Assembly: GCA_009823395.1 (NCBI GenBank)
Contig: CM020515.1
Location: forward strand, 9,787,989-9,851,988
Length of the DNA stretch: 64,000 bases
Source of the DNA: Thamnaconus septentrionalis
Taxonomy: Eukaryota; Chordata; Actinopteri; Tetraodontiformes; Monacanthidae
Reading direction: 5' to 3'
Position numbers and translations under genes: made by a program. This document shows, piece after piece, positions 15,113 to 45,098 of the stretch; position 1 is the first letter of the stretch, and each line of letters opens with the position of its first letter. The notes below the pieces were generated by a model. That model was not told the origin of the DNA, did no database searches, and saw nothing but the letters and a program-made list of their open reading frames with translations.

Positions 15113-22202
<7,090 letters not shown>

Positions 22203-23734
22203 GCTGGGGAGAGAAAGAAGAAAAAAAAATAGGGAAGAGGGCGTATTTAGATGGCAGCTCCATGAGATTACACACACACACACACAACGCCTCAAGTTAA
22301 TTTCAGAATTAATGACAGGTAATTATCACTGCAGCTTGAAGTTTCAAACTTTGCCTGGAAGGGAAAACCGCACAAAAAAAAACACCTGATAGATTAAAGA
22401 TTTGTAGGTGAGAATAGACGTTGCATAACCTAAAATCGGAGGTGGCAAAAGGCTAACTGTAGTGTAATGACACATTCTTCTTCGTTATTCTCTGCGTCAC
22501 GTTGCCTCATCCCCGTTTAGCAACACACGTACAGTATTGTAGCATTGTGACAAAAAAAACTCTCTCACTTCTCCGACTCAACACTTCAGTTGACTTTGCA
22601 GCAAAGGAGGTGCCTGTGGTGAAACCTGACACATGTGGAAGTGGTTTTCTGGTCGTGAATCATATTTTTAAAAGATATAACCTTGATGACACGAAACAAT
22701 GAGGAATTCCGTTTAATTTGAGGAACGTGTTTGTTCATGTGTGAGAAGCACTATCGGTATATTTTGCTCCTCAGGGCAAAATCGCTCTTAAAGACAAAAC
22801 TGAATGAATTACAAAATTACTGGTAGGAACAAGAAAGACCAGGAATCACATATGAGACTGGCGCAGTATTTTAGTTCACATGCCGACACCTGTTGAGATG
22901 TTGTAACTGCAGGAAGTTGTGAAATGGTGCCATGACTGCTTAATCAATGCGTCCCTGACTTCAGTGATTACAAATAATTTCATTGCGAATCTGAGACAAA
23001 TTCAGGGGGGGTGGGCTGGCTGCTATTTTTAAACTATAAAAATAACTGCGAGGCAGCTCCCCAGTTTGCCAGGTTACACATTGACAGACGGCAACAATGC
23101 TCCTGAACCACAAACCCACACTCACAGCTTTGAAGTTGGTTCCTCGACTCTTCACCTTCTGCTAAACCGGGATGAACTGATGTGTTTTTTGCCCAACTAC
23201 TATCACTAGTAGTAAACAGACAGGGAAGACAACACCCAAGTCCAGTGACTGGCAGAGAAGGCCCAGATACTCGTGAGCACAAATGTGATAATATGACAGA
23301 CATTGCCTCATAAAAAAAAACATTTTTTTAACAGTGTTCCTTTCCATCGGCGGCATAGAGGATGTTCCGTTTGAAGGTTGAACATTTACAACCCGCGGTT
23401 ATGCAACATAGTTGCTTTTAAAAAAGTTAGACAGCTGTCCAAACAATACCCTGTTTGCATACATGATATCTGTCATCATAATCACCGAGGTCGCACACTT
23501 CAGATCGCCCGCTCTGATCATAATGATTAGAAAAACCGACTTGCAGACTAATGCCAGAGTCGGATCACCAGGGGATTCCCTGTTGGGCTCTGAGGGGTAC
23601 AACAGCCCATTGATCAGGAGGATCACACTGTTGCTGCAAAACATCAACTCACACAATCACACAAGATACACCACGAGTAACCATGCCGGTACCGTGACAT
23701 TAAATATTTAATTTCCTCTGTCCTGTAGGCCTCG

Positions 23735-23735
<1 letters not shown>

Positions 23736-23797
<62 letters not shown>
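23736..23797. repeat. (CA)n microsatellite in gys1 5' UTR intron
   Basis: About 30 uninterrupted CA units. It creates long artefactual Val-Cys reading frames on the minus strand. Confidence 0.95.
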
Positions 23798-23798
<1 letters not shown>

Positions 23799-24569
23799 CG
23801 CTTGTTCCAGAAGCAGCCCGTGGAGAGTCCACAACACGCCCGGGTTCGACCGTGATTCGGCTGAAAACAGCAGCAGCTGCAGCGGCCCCAAACGCAACAA
23901 GCGGACTGTAGGTGCGCTTCGCCGAACGTGTCGCTGGCGTGTGTGTGTGTATGTCTGTTTCTTTCCGCAAGAGTTGAGGAGCGAACGTGACACGGTGCAG
24001 GCACGCAAAGCAGCAACCCCAGCAGAGGACACCGCGTCCTGATGCGAGCTCGTCGTCCGCGCTCGCTGGGAGGAAATGCTCGCCGTTTCTCTTATCGCGC
24101 GACTCAACGACAGACAAGACGCGTTGCTTACCCTTAACGCTGTTGTTGGGACTTTGCTAAGGTGGACTAAACATCTGCAGCTGTCGCACTTGTGCCCCAA
24201 AAAAGGAGACGGGCAAGTGGAGAGTGTGTGAGGGGGAAGGGGGCGGCGGCCTGGGTTGAAATGCCAGCAGCGACTCGCATTGGTTTGATGCTTCAGCTGT
24301 CAAGTCGCGGGCAGCACGCCCACTGCTGGGAGGGAGGGGGAGACCAGAGTGTCCCTGGTAGCAGGAAGCGAGTCGGGGGGCGGGGCTCGACGTGGGCGGA
24401 ACTAAACGTTGAGCAAAGCTCTGCAGGCTGGGTTGTCACAGTGTTGGGCTGGAATGAGGGTTTTGGTGGAGCGACACAGACTTGTGTCAATTAATGGAGC
24501 AAATTATCACGAACATACACACTCATTATTTTTATTATTACGTTTAAATGTAATAATCTGCTAGAAGTT

Positions 24570-25060
24570 GTTTACGGTCAGTGTTAGTCAGTACCATTTC
24601 AGAGGGGTTTGCATGTTTCAAAAAGTAAAGGCGAGACCAAATGTAAAACAAAGAAGTATAACAGTAAAAGGTGCAAATTTGCACCTCCCAGCCACCGTAG
24701 TAAACCTGTGGAATGATTTAAAAAAGAAAGAAAGAAATGAAACTATGCAAAACACTCCATATATTCAAAGCAATATTTAGAAATAATATCATTAAAAAGT
24801 ACAAAGAAAATTATGAATATAAGTACTATTATTAATAGTACTACTACCATTGTTGTTGTTGTGCTACTGTTGTCGTTACAAATTATAATTATCATTAGTA
24901 TTATTCATCTTACTTGCTTTTCATCTTGTTTTTACCCTCTTTCTACTATTTCATGAATGTAAGTGTAGGCAAAATAAGAAAAGGCTTCAGCCTACACCTT
25001 TTCGGTCGATGCATATTTCTATAATTATTCTTTCGTTTAATGTATAATGCATGTACAATA
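24570..25060 (+). mobile_element. Decayed Rex1/Babar-like LINE, reverse transcriptase C-terminus and 3' tail
   Basis: A short open frame contains VKQRSITVKGANL...VVNLWNDL, resembling the RT C-terminal phrase (RSISVxGxKLWNSL) of Rex1/Babar-type fish LINEs. IIKKYKENYEYKYYY-like sequence follows, then the typical AAATAAGAAAAGGCTTCAGC and CTACACCTTTTCGG tail. The N-terminal RT and endonuclease parts are missing. Non-functional. Confidence 0.6.
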
Positions 25061-25654
25061 TTGAAAAACGACTTCTCAGTGACGTGTTGCATTAGCTGGC
25101 CGACAGCTGTACATGACTGAGCTCACAGCGCGACAATGGGTTGATGCAACAGAAGCAAAGCTAAATTAAAGAAATAAAGCCATGATCATCTCTCACTCCT
25201 GGTCAAATGTTGACGGTGAGTGCAGTGTGGTGTGAGTGGGCGTGATGAAACGTTTAGCAAAGCCAACGTTGAGCCCCGCCCCGATCTGTTTGCTGCAGTT
25301 AGGGGCGTCTCCAGGGAAAAGGCTGCCCTGAAGAATGGACGGGACGAGGAAGCGACATTATTCATGAGCATCGAGCCCCTATTGGCCTTGGAGTCAGCCT
25401 ATCTCCGCCTTCAATTACAGCAAATCGGAAGTGGGCGTTTTCCTCGGCTGAGGGACGCAATTGGTTCGGTACAGGTTAAATTTAAGACAGCCCTGGTTGT
25501 CGAATTGTCAACTCAAAGAAACACTCAATGAAACGTTGCAAAAGTCACCCCCTTTTGTCCTTAATGAGGAGAGAGAGGAGCAGGTTTTTCCAGAGTTGTG
25601 TATTCATGGGTAATAGAACATGGGCAATCATAATTTGTCACTGATATTGCACTT

Positions 25655-25658
<4 letters not shown>

Positions 25659-25741
<83 letters not shown>
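25659..25741. repeat. (CA)n microsatellite, 83 bases
   Basis: The longest dinucleotide tract in the window, in the gys1/pold1 intergenic region. Confidence 0.97.
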
Positions 25742-25744
<3 letters not shown>

Positions 25745-26383
25745 TGTGGCCACACATAGCAGAGGGTAATATATCACCAATCTAAATTAGTTAAGTCAGC
25801 ATGAAGTGCACATCTGACATATCACGAAGCATGGCTCCATTGTCCTCATGTGTTCATGTGTTGCTTCGCAACCAGTGACAAGTGGAATATAGCACACTGC
25901 CCTTGATGGACCAACATTGAACCCAGTTTGAAGTCTTTATTTTTTTCACAATTGCACGACATTGTTAACTGCAAAAATAAAAAAGGACACACAACACACA
26001 CAACTGATCCGGTTTTAACAATCAGCAGCAACATTCTTGGTTTAAGATTATAAAACGAAAGACAAATAACTGGGTTAGTGTTAGAATTTTTGAAAGAGGG
26101 CACAAACAAAGTAGCCACAAGGTGGCCTCAGAGAGCACGATATGCCAAACTGGGAGTGTTGTAAGTGTTTTATCCATCCACAACAAAAGTTTGATGTAGC
26201 TTTCCGTTATTAATAGAACTTTGATTTAGATAGTTTCACATTTTGAACGACTTTACAAATGAGTTTCGGGAAAATATTACCTATTCATCATCATTAAAAT
26301 GATAAATAGAGAGATAAACTTCTGTCAGATGTTATGCAAAATTATCATGTCGACTTCATAGGTTTATGGTGTTATTAAAGGCA

Positions 26384-26547
26384 TGAGGTGGCGCAGTGGT
26401 TAGCACTGTCGCCTCACAGCGAGAAGGCTGTGGGTTCGATTCCGGGCCTAGAACTTTTCTCTGTGGCCTTCGCCCTAAAGGCTGCAGCAGACCCCCGTTA
26501 CCCTGAGCTCAGGGAGAAGCAGGTATTGAAAAAGGGATGGATGGATT
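26384..26547 (+). mobile_element. tRNA-derived SINE head, truncated
   Basis: Shows RNA polymerase III-type boxes at tRNA-like spacing: A box TGGCGCAGTGG (26389-26399) and B box GGTTCGATTCC (26433-26443). The intervening TAGCACTGTCGCCTCACAGC is a widespread fish SINE phrase, and the fragment ends in GGATGGATGGATTA. The body between is shorter than in typical full-length copies. It does not fold as a real tRNA gene because no acceptor-stem pairing is evident. Confidence 0.65.
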
Positions 26548-26945
26548 ACAGGCCCACCTATCTATCTTGCAAACTCACACATCAACATATCTATGAATAT
26601 AGGTATTTATAGATATATGTATGTGATATATGCATATATAGAATATGAATAAATAAACATGATATGCATCATGTAAAACAAGAGACACGTTACGCACGAA
26701 AAACAGATTAAGCAGTAAAAAGCAGTAGAGGCTAAAATATTATTTAAAAAAAAGTGCCAACATTATTTTCAATAAGTTTATTCGTTTTTCAGCGCTATTG
26801 TTGCTGCTCTTTAGAGCGCAGGGACATTTCAAATGTCACAAAAAATTAGCAAACATTTTTAGTTTACTATTTATCTTGTATTGCAACTGCATTGCATCAT
26901 TTATTGGTCATTTATCGGACCAATAACATACTTCCGTTTACATGT

Positions 26946-26953
26946 TGACGTCA
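26946..26953. promoter_or_regulatory. Distal CRE palindrome, pold1 promoter
   Basis: Perfect TGACGTCA about 280 bases upstream of the pold1 first-exon donor. It pairs with a second copy 130 bases downstream. Confidence 0.5.
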
Positions 26954-27075
26954 TTTCCCCGCCACTGCGCGCGAGTGGGAGGCGCAGAAGAAGAAGAAGA
27001 ATAAAACAAGAAGGGGCAGGACAAACCAGGTCCGACTTCCTCTCCTCAGCAGCCACTCAGTCGTTTCCAACTTAG

Positions 27076-27083
27076 TGACGTCA
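27076..27083. promoter_or_regulatory. Proximal CRE palindrome, pold1 promoter
   Basis: A second perfect TGACGTCA. It is followed by an inverted CCAAT (ATTGG near 27102) and a GGCGGGA word near 27173 resembling an E2F/CHR-type S-phase element. Together these fit a proliferation-linked promoter, by motif only. Confidence 0.5.
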
Positions 27084-27929
27084 CTCCATATTCCTTCGGC
27101 ATTGGTCCGGGAGGAGACTCTAAATTTTTTCCGCGCTTTAGCCGAACAAAGTCGGCGAGTTGAAGCGCGGTGGCGGGAGCTGTTGTCAACCAGGGGGCTT
27201 TTGCCATCGATTTCCACTGATAGGTATCTTTAACATTTTTCTAACCCAGGAAGCCTACTAATCGCCGGGTTTATCAGGATCCACTATAAGATCAGTCCTG
27301 CTGAATACGTTTGTCGGCCTTGGCTCGAGTCCGTGTCGTGTTTACAAGTTGAACGCTTGCTAGCCGCGTGCTACAACTTCAACGGAAGTAGGTTTTTACA
27401 AACTGAAGTCGCATTAACGTGATCGAGCCAGTTGCAGCGTTCAGTTCACGTTTTTGGTGTCGCATCAACTGATGTTAAACCATAATAGCAGTGTACTGAC
27501 GTGTTGCCAAGTTCAAATGCTAACGATGATGCGCTGAGTTAAGTAAGGACAGGTGACGGGAACAGCCATAACTTAATAAAGCTGCATTGCCATGCGGATG
27601 CTTCTTTGGCAATGTAATGGGTTGTACTTTTAAAAGTTATAAACCGAATGATATCCAGTTAGTAGCGTTAAGAGTTGTGCGTATAACTTTACATTTTTCG
27701 TAAATACCCCTTTCGTTTAATGTGTAATACAAATTGGCATATTTTTTTATACACTTGAATGCATTCAACTCAGTCCTAAGTGCGTCTCGTTTTCATAGAA
27801 ATCAATTAAAATGAATGCAGAATGCTCAAATACATGCACTTGAGTTGTCCGTGTGTAATTCGGTTTTCTCGAGTGCCATGTAAAAGTACTGACTTCAAGC
27901 GCAATCTTTCTATTTGTTTTTCTTCAGCG

Positions 27930-35310
<7,381 letters not shown>

Positions 35311-35455
35311 AAGGCACAAACGGACAAACCCCCCCGCCCCCCTTTCTGCACCTCATTTCAGACGACCTCATTCAGTCTGTGACTTTCGATGCTTGTAAAA
35401 ATGAGTATATAAAAACTCTTTTCTTATTACAAATAATCTGTTACTTTTTTTGTAA

Positions 35456-35499
35456 AATAAAAATGAATGTATTTGAATGCGTCTGTGTGCGTGAATAAA
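35456..35499 (+). terminator. Two candidate poly(A) signals of pold1
   Basis: AATAAA at 35456-35461 and again at 35494-35499, about 150 and 185 bases past the pold1 stop. Confidence 0.6.
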
Positions 35500-35711
35500 A
35501 CCATTTAAATTTGAGATCAGTATGCTGGACGATTAGCCATATGTGAGGAGAGACAGGGCTTCCACCAAGTATTCAATCAGTCAACTATTATGTAGATGTA
35601 TATAAATAAATGTAGTTATATATCAAATAATGCATTTAAAAGGACAAATGTATAGTAGTGGGCTACTTTAGCTGCACTTTAGCGCTTGACTTTCTACACA
35701 TTTTTACGTTA

Positions 35712-36650
35712 CAGCCTTGTTTCAAAATGAATTGCGTTTACCCGCCTGCCACTCCCAGAATTCAATACCCCATGGCATGGTGACAACTTAAGCATTTTCT
35801 TACATTTCTGTAAATGTAACTAAAATAAAATGTATAAACAACACGTCCATAAGTCTTCACAGCACCTTCGCCAGCTTTTCTAGCCATGAATTATTTTACA
35901 GTGTTAGGCTACGAAGCTTAGCACACCTTCTTTTGGGCGGCGTCTCCTCTCGAGGTCCATCAGCTTGACACATTCATTGTCACATCCCTCCAGAGATGTT
36001 CAGTCGGGTTCAAGTCTGGGCCACGCGAGGACTTTCGGCGTCGTCCTGACGCCAGTCCTTTGTTACCTCAGCTGCGTTTAATGTCGTCGTCCTGTTGGAA
36101 GATGAACCTTCACCTCGGTGTGAGGTTCGAGTGCTGTGGAGCAGATTTTTCATCAAGAATGTTCTTTCCGGTGCTGAAGGTGGCACCAAGCTTCACTGTG
36201 GCGATCGTATTAGCCCGGGAAAGGTGTTGTGCCTGGTTTCCTCCACACGGGGGAGTTCAGTCTTTGTCACATCAGACTGGAGACTTGTTTCTCAGGGTCT
36301 GAGAGACCTTTTCGGCACAGAGAGAGAGAGAGAGAAAAAAAGCAAGAACTTGGTCCACCTCCCCAGACATGTGACTGTAAACCAGCTTGATTTGTGCTCT
36401 GACATACACTATTGACTGTGGAACAGGTGTGTGTCTTTCCAAATCAAGTCCAATCAACTGAATTTGCCACAGGTGGACTCCAATCAAGTTGAAGATGCAC
36501 CTGAGCTCAATTTTGTGTGTCACGGAAAAGAGTGCTAATATTCATGAATATGTTGTTTTTCCACTTTGTCATGGGGTAGCGAGTAGAATTGGAAGGGAAA
36601 GAAATGAATATCAATGGCATCATTTGGAACAAGGCTGTAATACAAAATGT
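35712..36650 (-). mobile_element. Decayed Tc1/mariner-like transposon
   Basis: The plus strand carries antisense Tc1 phrases: TCCAGAGATGTTCAGTCGGG, TCGTCCTGTTGGAAGATGAA, AGACTTGTTTCTCAGGGTCT, CAACTGAATTTGCCACAGG and CACCTGAGCTCAATTTTG. It ends TTTGGAACAAGGCTGTAAT. Long internal deletions and stops leave no transposase frame. Boundaries are approximate because the terminal repeats are eroded. It lies between the convergent pold1 and ras genes. Confidence 0.75.
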
Positions 36651-38228
36651 CAAGTGCTGTAAATTGGTTGTAGATGCACTGGATCCGCCTTTTATATCGA
36701 TCGTGCATTTCCGCACTGACAAAATAGAGGAAATGGGCACTTTGATGGATTTTGCAAGCTCAACGGCAGCAGATATATATCTTGCTTACACAACCCAAAC
36801 GGCCAAAAGGAAAAAGCTAGAGACATTTATTCATGTGCTAAGGCAGTGCATTGAAAATCTTACAAAGCTGTCAGTGAGCCACTTGTTGGGATCAGTTCCT
36901 GAAGATACAGCCAGAGTCAGAAACTTCACACTGATATACCACAACAGCTCTCTGTCAATGCTTCAAATTAGGGAAAAATCTGTTTTAATGCTATAAAAAA
37001 TAGAAATTCAACCATCCACCAACAATACAAACAAAAGTGATGTTACACGTGAATACAAACACAACACAATACAAGCTCTTTCTGATCCACTGCGGAGCTG
37101 GATCAGAAATTTCCACCATTGTATTCTTTTATCAAATTGTTTAAAGTACCACACTAATGTTGGCGACGCAGCATGACCTTTGTTTGCATTTGGCAACTTC
37201 CTGCAAGAGTACTTACATTTTAGTGGACACTGGAATACTATACGAGTGTGAAACCAACAGCAACTCTGAAGCTTGGAAACGAGGAGTTTCTGAATGCCGT
37301 GAAGTGACGGTTTCTAGCATGGGACTGTTCCCATTGGCTGGTTTAACCACCACAATCCAGAGAGAACATCCTTTTTTTTTTTTTAAGCAATCTCATCTCT
37401 AAAATTTTACACGAACACCAGAAAGTTAAAAATGCACTCTGAGGTACAGAGGACAAGTTTGAGGCTTTAATCATCTGGTAATCCTGTAAATTTGAGAGTA
37501 ATTTGCTCTGTGGGATTACTAATCTACACTGCTGCTACTGTGTTTCACACCCTGTCAAAAAAAGAAAAAAAAATACAACAAGAAGGCATTTCCTACACGT
37601 TAAAAAAAGATTTTCTCCCATCATACTGAAGCAACACTATCCCAATATATTGTAGATATCACTTTTTCCAATTGTTTGTGTGGAATAACCAGCATACAAA
37701 TTGTCACAAGTTCACCACACAGAAAAGAAAAAGAAAGAAAGAAATAAAGAAAGAAAAAGGTCTGGCATCAAACCTTTTGATGTTCACATCATCAACATGT
37801 GCGTAACAGTAAAACCACTGGCCGGACGAAATGCAATTTTTATCTCACATCTGTATCGTTCCGTCTTTGAAGTCGGGCTACGTGTCTTATAACTTCAATC
37901 AAAAAGAATGGAAAGTAGCTCATAGTTGGTCATCAAATCAAAGAATAAAAAAAGAAAACACAGTGTTAAAGGGTCACTGAATGGTGGATGAGTGCCCGTC
38001 AAACCTTTGTTATGGAAACCCTGACGAGCTGATGGGAGGGGGCGACAACAAGAACAAAAACAAAAACGACGGACTTGAGCCGTGTCATCTTCCTGGTGTG
38101 GAGCCGAGCCGGGTGGACGTCTCCAGTGTGAGACAGAGGTGTTTGCAGTGTGTCGGGCCGAGCATGAGACAAGTGCTGAAAGGTATGCCAATGCTGGTGT
38201 GTGCGTGCGTGTGCGATTGTGTGGTTTG
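36651..38228. other. pold1/ras convergent spacer and probable ras 3' UTR
   Basis: AT-rich sequence downstream of the ras stop codon on the minus strand. A minus-strand AATAAA (TTTATT near 36836) is one possible poly(A) signal. An AAAGAAAG-type purine run lies at 37725-37760. An open frame on the plus strand at 36589-36996 has no recognisable domain. No gene is called. Confidence 0.4.
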
Positions 38229-41046
<2,818 letters not shown>

Positions 41047-42589
41047 TCAGGTGGGTGTTCATATTATATTGTTATTCGCACTATCAGGGAAGAAGCGAGT
41101 AAGTCTGGCCAGCTGTCCCAAGTCACCCTCTTCCTCCCCGCACTCACTGACATGGCGAAGAGCCTGACCCAGATTTAAGGTTACTATCCGCTCAAGTCCG
41201 CCGACCTAAATGTGACACCTTCCCAGCCGCGACTAAACCCAGCAGGCGCTTAACGATTGTGGCAAAAGTCCGAATGATTCACACGCTGCCTTCACGCTTA
41301 CCTTTACGTAGTAAATCTGTGAAACGATAGCCGTACGTGCGAATGGACAAACGAGATTAGCGTGCTACATAACGTTAGCCTGGGACGATTTCCTCATTCA
41401 AAACAGGCAAACTTTATTATCCACCGATAGCTTATCTAACTGTCAAATGTTACTCAACAGCTTTGTGAAGCAACGGCTATAAAACCTAACGTCACGTTAT
41501 ATATACACAAAGAAATTAAAATCCTTAATAAAAATGTTGGCGAGCCCCTACGGTCTTCCTTTACTCTTCGCTGAGGTTCATTGTAAAGGACCAGTGATTT
41601 GGCGTTAATCCCTACATCCAGCAGCCAATGAGGGGCCAAAGAGGCAGACTGACTTGCTATCAGCCCTATGGCTGTGGAGCTTTTGAGTGAAACTGCGCCC
41701 ATAGCTGCCAAGAACGCTCAAATCACATTCAGGAATAACCCCGATTGGGCGTGGCCCCTCCGGCTAACTTCCAGACGACTCCACTTTTCTCAATTTATTT
41801 ATTTCTTTTTTTAAAGCTAGGCAGACGCTCAACAGGGCGTACATTGACGAACACACATTTATTCGCTTAATTTATCGGTCAGATGTGAAAATTCTATATT
41901 TTACGCCCTTAACTTATTTGCGTATATAACAGTGCGAGGTATTTCAAAGCATGCAGTTTTTCGAACGCGATGGATTTTATTAATATATATCCGGATGTGT
42001 GCGGGTTTTTTTTTTTTAAAATCACACCCTGCTGCACCACAAATGACATAACAAGCGGCTTAATAAGAACTATAATTATACTGCTACTAAAACCTTTCTG
42101 CCTTCGGCCTTTTTACATTTTTATCAAGCAGACAAAATATATGTCAAGTGAATTCTGTCTGTTATATACTTTGCTGACCTGGGTGTTGTCAGTTATTGTC
42201 GGAATAGTTTCAGTTGGGAATGTTTAGTGACCTCTATTGGTCACAATGCAGGATTGCAACGACACGCTCATACAGTATTTGCGGCCTGTCAACACACAGT
42301 AAATCATTTGCAAAAATATTAATTATGGTAACATTTCACTAAGTGAGCAGTGATTAATGATAATTATATATTAACATAATTATTGACACCACCCTCGATA
42401 AAGGAACAAATTAAGCATTTGTGAAGTTACTGTATTTGAAATTATATAGATGCTGCAGTCAAAACAATAATAAGTAACACTGGACATAATATTATTGTTT
42501 TGCTTTTTTCTTCATCAAATTAAGATGTAAGTTGACGATTAATAATCTAACATGTGTGTTTGATGCACTTCTTCGGGTCTACTGCACGT

Positions 42590-42660
42590 AACACAAACAC
42601 ACACAGGCGCGCGCACGCATGCGTGCATGCAGGCAGGCGGGCACGCATGCACGCACACAG
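42590..42660. repeat. Alternating purine-pyrimidine tract (CA/CG-rich)
   Basis: A run of CACACA, GCGCGCGC and GCATGCGTGCATGC words with almost strict purine-pyrimidine alternation, a sequence type that favours Z-DNA. Confidence 0.75.
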
Positions 42661-45030
42661 TGTGAGGCAGAGCCATGCCACGCCCATTGCTCTATCAACC
42701 TCACTTCCTCTTTGTGACGTGCATGTTTCTCCCTCACTCTCCCGCCGAGTGCATCTGCTCTCCCATCTAATCTTTGCCTAAAATCACTGAGATAATCCTG
42801 CGTCCATCTGTCCCGAGAGCAAGACAGTGCGCTGACAGAGGCTGGAATGATGTTAAAAAAATAAATAAATAAAAGAGGAAAATGTTTAAAATCCACAGCG
42901 ATGTTATGCGTCGTCATGCTGCTGGTCATCAATTTCGACGACATTATTGAGTTGAAAAGCTGACATCATCGTAAACGACCTCAATTTTATTCGGCATAAG
43001 GATATTTCACATTTACATCTTTTATACATATATTGTTTTTACATTTTCTTGATGTTTCACATCTGATCATTTCCTTTGTTTAAAATTTCTCATTATATTT
43101 CTCATTACATCCAACCATACAGTTCACCAAGGGGGAGGAAGAAAACATTGGAACAGCCAAGAACTAAGACGAAGGGATGCTTGATTTCAAATACACAATA
43201 CAACACTTGAAAATTATTTCCCCCCCCAACATGATTAGTCATTTGTGTCTTTTAGATGTTTTAAAATAAAATATTTATTTTTTCTAATAATTTTTTTTAT
43301 AATGATTACTAAGTCAAGTAATTTTTTAAATAAACGCTCACTTGAGTGAAGTAAATTACATTTGATGATTGTCCAGCAGTGTATTTCTCCTCGCAGAAGC
43401 CCTGATAAAAACAGACACGTCATTAAAAAGACCTGCCTGCAAACTGACTATTATCATGACATCTGGCTTTACTTGCTGGCTTGAGGTGTGCGCATGAGTG
43501 TGTGCTTATGCACGTCGTTTCAACTGTGCTGATTTCATTTAGTGCAGGCTTTAAAACAATTTGTGTTTCTTTCTTTTTTTTCAGTTATTTCAGAGGACAC
43601 ACTTCTGGACTCTCCAACTCAGGTGTCAGTTAATCAAGAAGCAAATTGAAACGTGATTGACACTGACAACCAAAACCACAAACACGAACCACAATCTTTT
43701 CTCAAGTAATATGGCGACGGAATATTCCCGATCCCACCTCGTTTTCAGTGGTGCATTGAAAAACCTGGAGCTGTGTAAATACCATAGCAGTGTGCCATCC
43801 CTCGCGGTGTGCACTGAGCGTCGTGCACTTGACTGTGCTCGCATGAAACAAGCGTCCCGTGCGCTTGTGTGTAAGAGGAGAGACGGACGGCATTCCTGCT
43901 GCGCTGCTGTGCTCATTAAAACATGCTCACCGCACAATGTTTCAACACCTGTACCCAACACAACACGCTCACTGTCGCACAACGTACACGCATGTAAAGA
44001 AGCTGCTGCTGCTGCTAAAAAACAAAAAAAACAATTACCTATCAACTTAAAATATGACACATGTATAGTAAAGAGTACCAACAGAGAGGAGGAGACAGAG
44101 AAGATCCCGTTCAGTGGAAGGAGGAAGACTGAAGGACGGGTCGGTTACAGCGACATAGAAAGGCAGAAACAGAGGCAGCGCGCGCCGCAACACCTGGGAA
44201 TATCGCGTCCGTCGCTCCCCGCCGATAGAGCCGAGGAACAGCAAAGCAAATATTACACTCTACTCGTCATTTCTGGGCCACCTCTTTAAAGGGAGCGTAC
44301 ACTAAATGGACAGTAACAAACGTTGGATGATTTCTCCTGCGGAGGATGGAGCGTGACCTGTGGACGTGACCCAGTTTAGGTCAGACCCAGGTGAGATTCA
44401 TCCAGACGCCACATGCAATTCTGTGCACATTAAAACAGACCTTTTGCACACTCGAGCACAGACACGCGCGCGCGCTCCCACACATGAAGAAGTCCGTTCA
44501 CAGTTTTACAAACACACAGAGTGACACGACATCAAAGCACCTTTTTTTTTTCCTTGCATGGTTTGAGACCTCGTGGAAGTTGGAGTCGCTCGTGAGAGGT
44601 TCCCACCACGTAAATGAACTCGTATTTCTAACTTTAGACATTTAGTCATTTAAGGAAAAGGACAAATTGGCTGAAAAAGTGTTACCAGTGTATAGACAAT
44701 ACCCTGTGATCCCCTGTTTGTCTTAGGGGAATTATATTAGATGGTTGGACGTAAAGTTTCGAAGGTACCGCAGATGCTTCTCTCTGGGAAAAGTGATGGC
44801 GTCTGGAACACTGAAACGCAACGCAGTGCAAGTGGCCCGTGCCAGTGCCTCTCCGGGCAAACGGCCCGCTCAATACGTGAAACACGCACAAGAACTCTGG
44901 TGGAGACGAAGGTCAAAGCGAGCTGGAGGACCTGCAGGGAAGTCCAGGCCTTCGACGTTATTCTCTTGAAATGAGTAAGTGTTTGTGTACGTGAAGTGCT
45001 AACGGCTGCATGCAAATGCCCACACGTACA

Positions 45031-45046
45031 TGTGCGCGCGCGCACG

Positions 45047-45095
<49 letters not shown>
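45031..45095. repeat. (GC)n(GCAC)n(CA)n microsatellite
   Basis: TGTGCGCGCGCGCACGCACG runs into about 22 CA units within the likely slc17a7 3' UTR. Also Z-DNA-prone. Confidence 0.92.

Positions 45096-45098
<3 letters not shown>

Larger units (their letters stand above)
22203..27929. other. gys1/pold1 head-to-head region
   Basis: From left: gys1 5' UTR intron; a likely gys1 non-coding first exon with donor AAGG|GTAAGC (exon edge 24132); a GC-rich gys1 promoter stretch near 24200-24480 with an inverted CCAAT (ATTGG) and GGGGCGGGG; LINE, CA-repeat and SINE sequence; and the pold1 promoter. The pold1 non-coding first exon ends at CTGATAG|GTATCT (27223) and splices to TTCTTCAG at 27920-27927, just before the pold1 ATG. 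No separate gene was recognised. Confidence 0.55.

Noticed and set aside
23644..24200. Long minus-strand frames with Cys-Val repeats
   Set aside because: They arise by reading through the (CA)n microsatellite at 23736-23797 and have no homologue.
24360..25300. Inverted similarity between the GAGCCCCGCCCC-like segments near 24380 and 25275
   Set aside because: The match is short and GC-box driven; too weak to call a duplicated promoter or inverted repeat.
25659..25741. CRISPR-like tandem array
   Set aside because: It is a simple dinucleotide repeat with no spacers; this is vertebrate DNA.
26384..26450. tRNA gene
   Set aside because: Pol III boxes are present but the acceptor stem does not pair and the sequence continues into a SINE body.
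36589..36996. 135-codon plus-strand frame after the Tc1 relic
   Set aside because: It begins in transposon sequence and shows no known motif or splice signals.
43657..44289. 210-codon open frame on the plus strand between ras and slc17a7
   Set aside because: Composition is basic and low-information, there is no recognisable domain, no splice context, and it lies in the expected slc17a7 3' UTR. Treated as chance.
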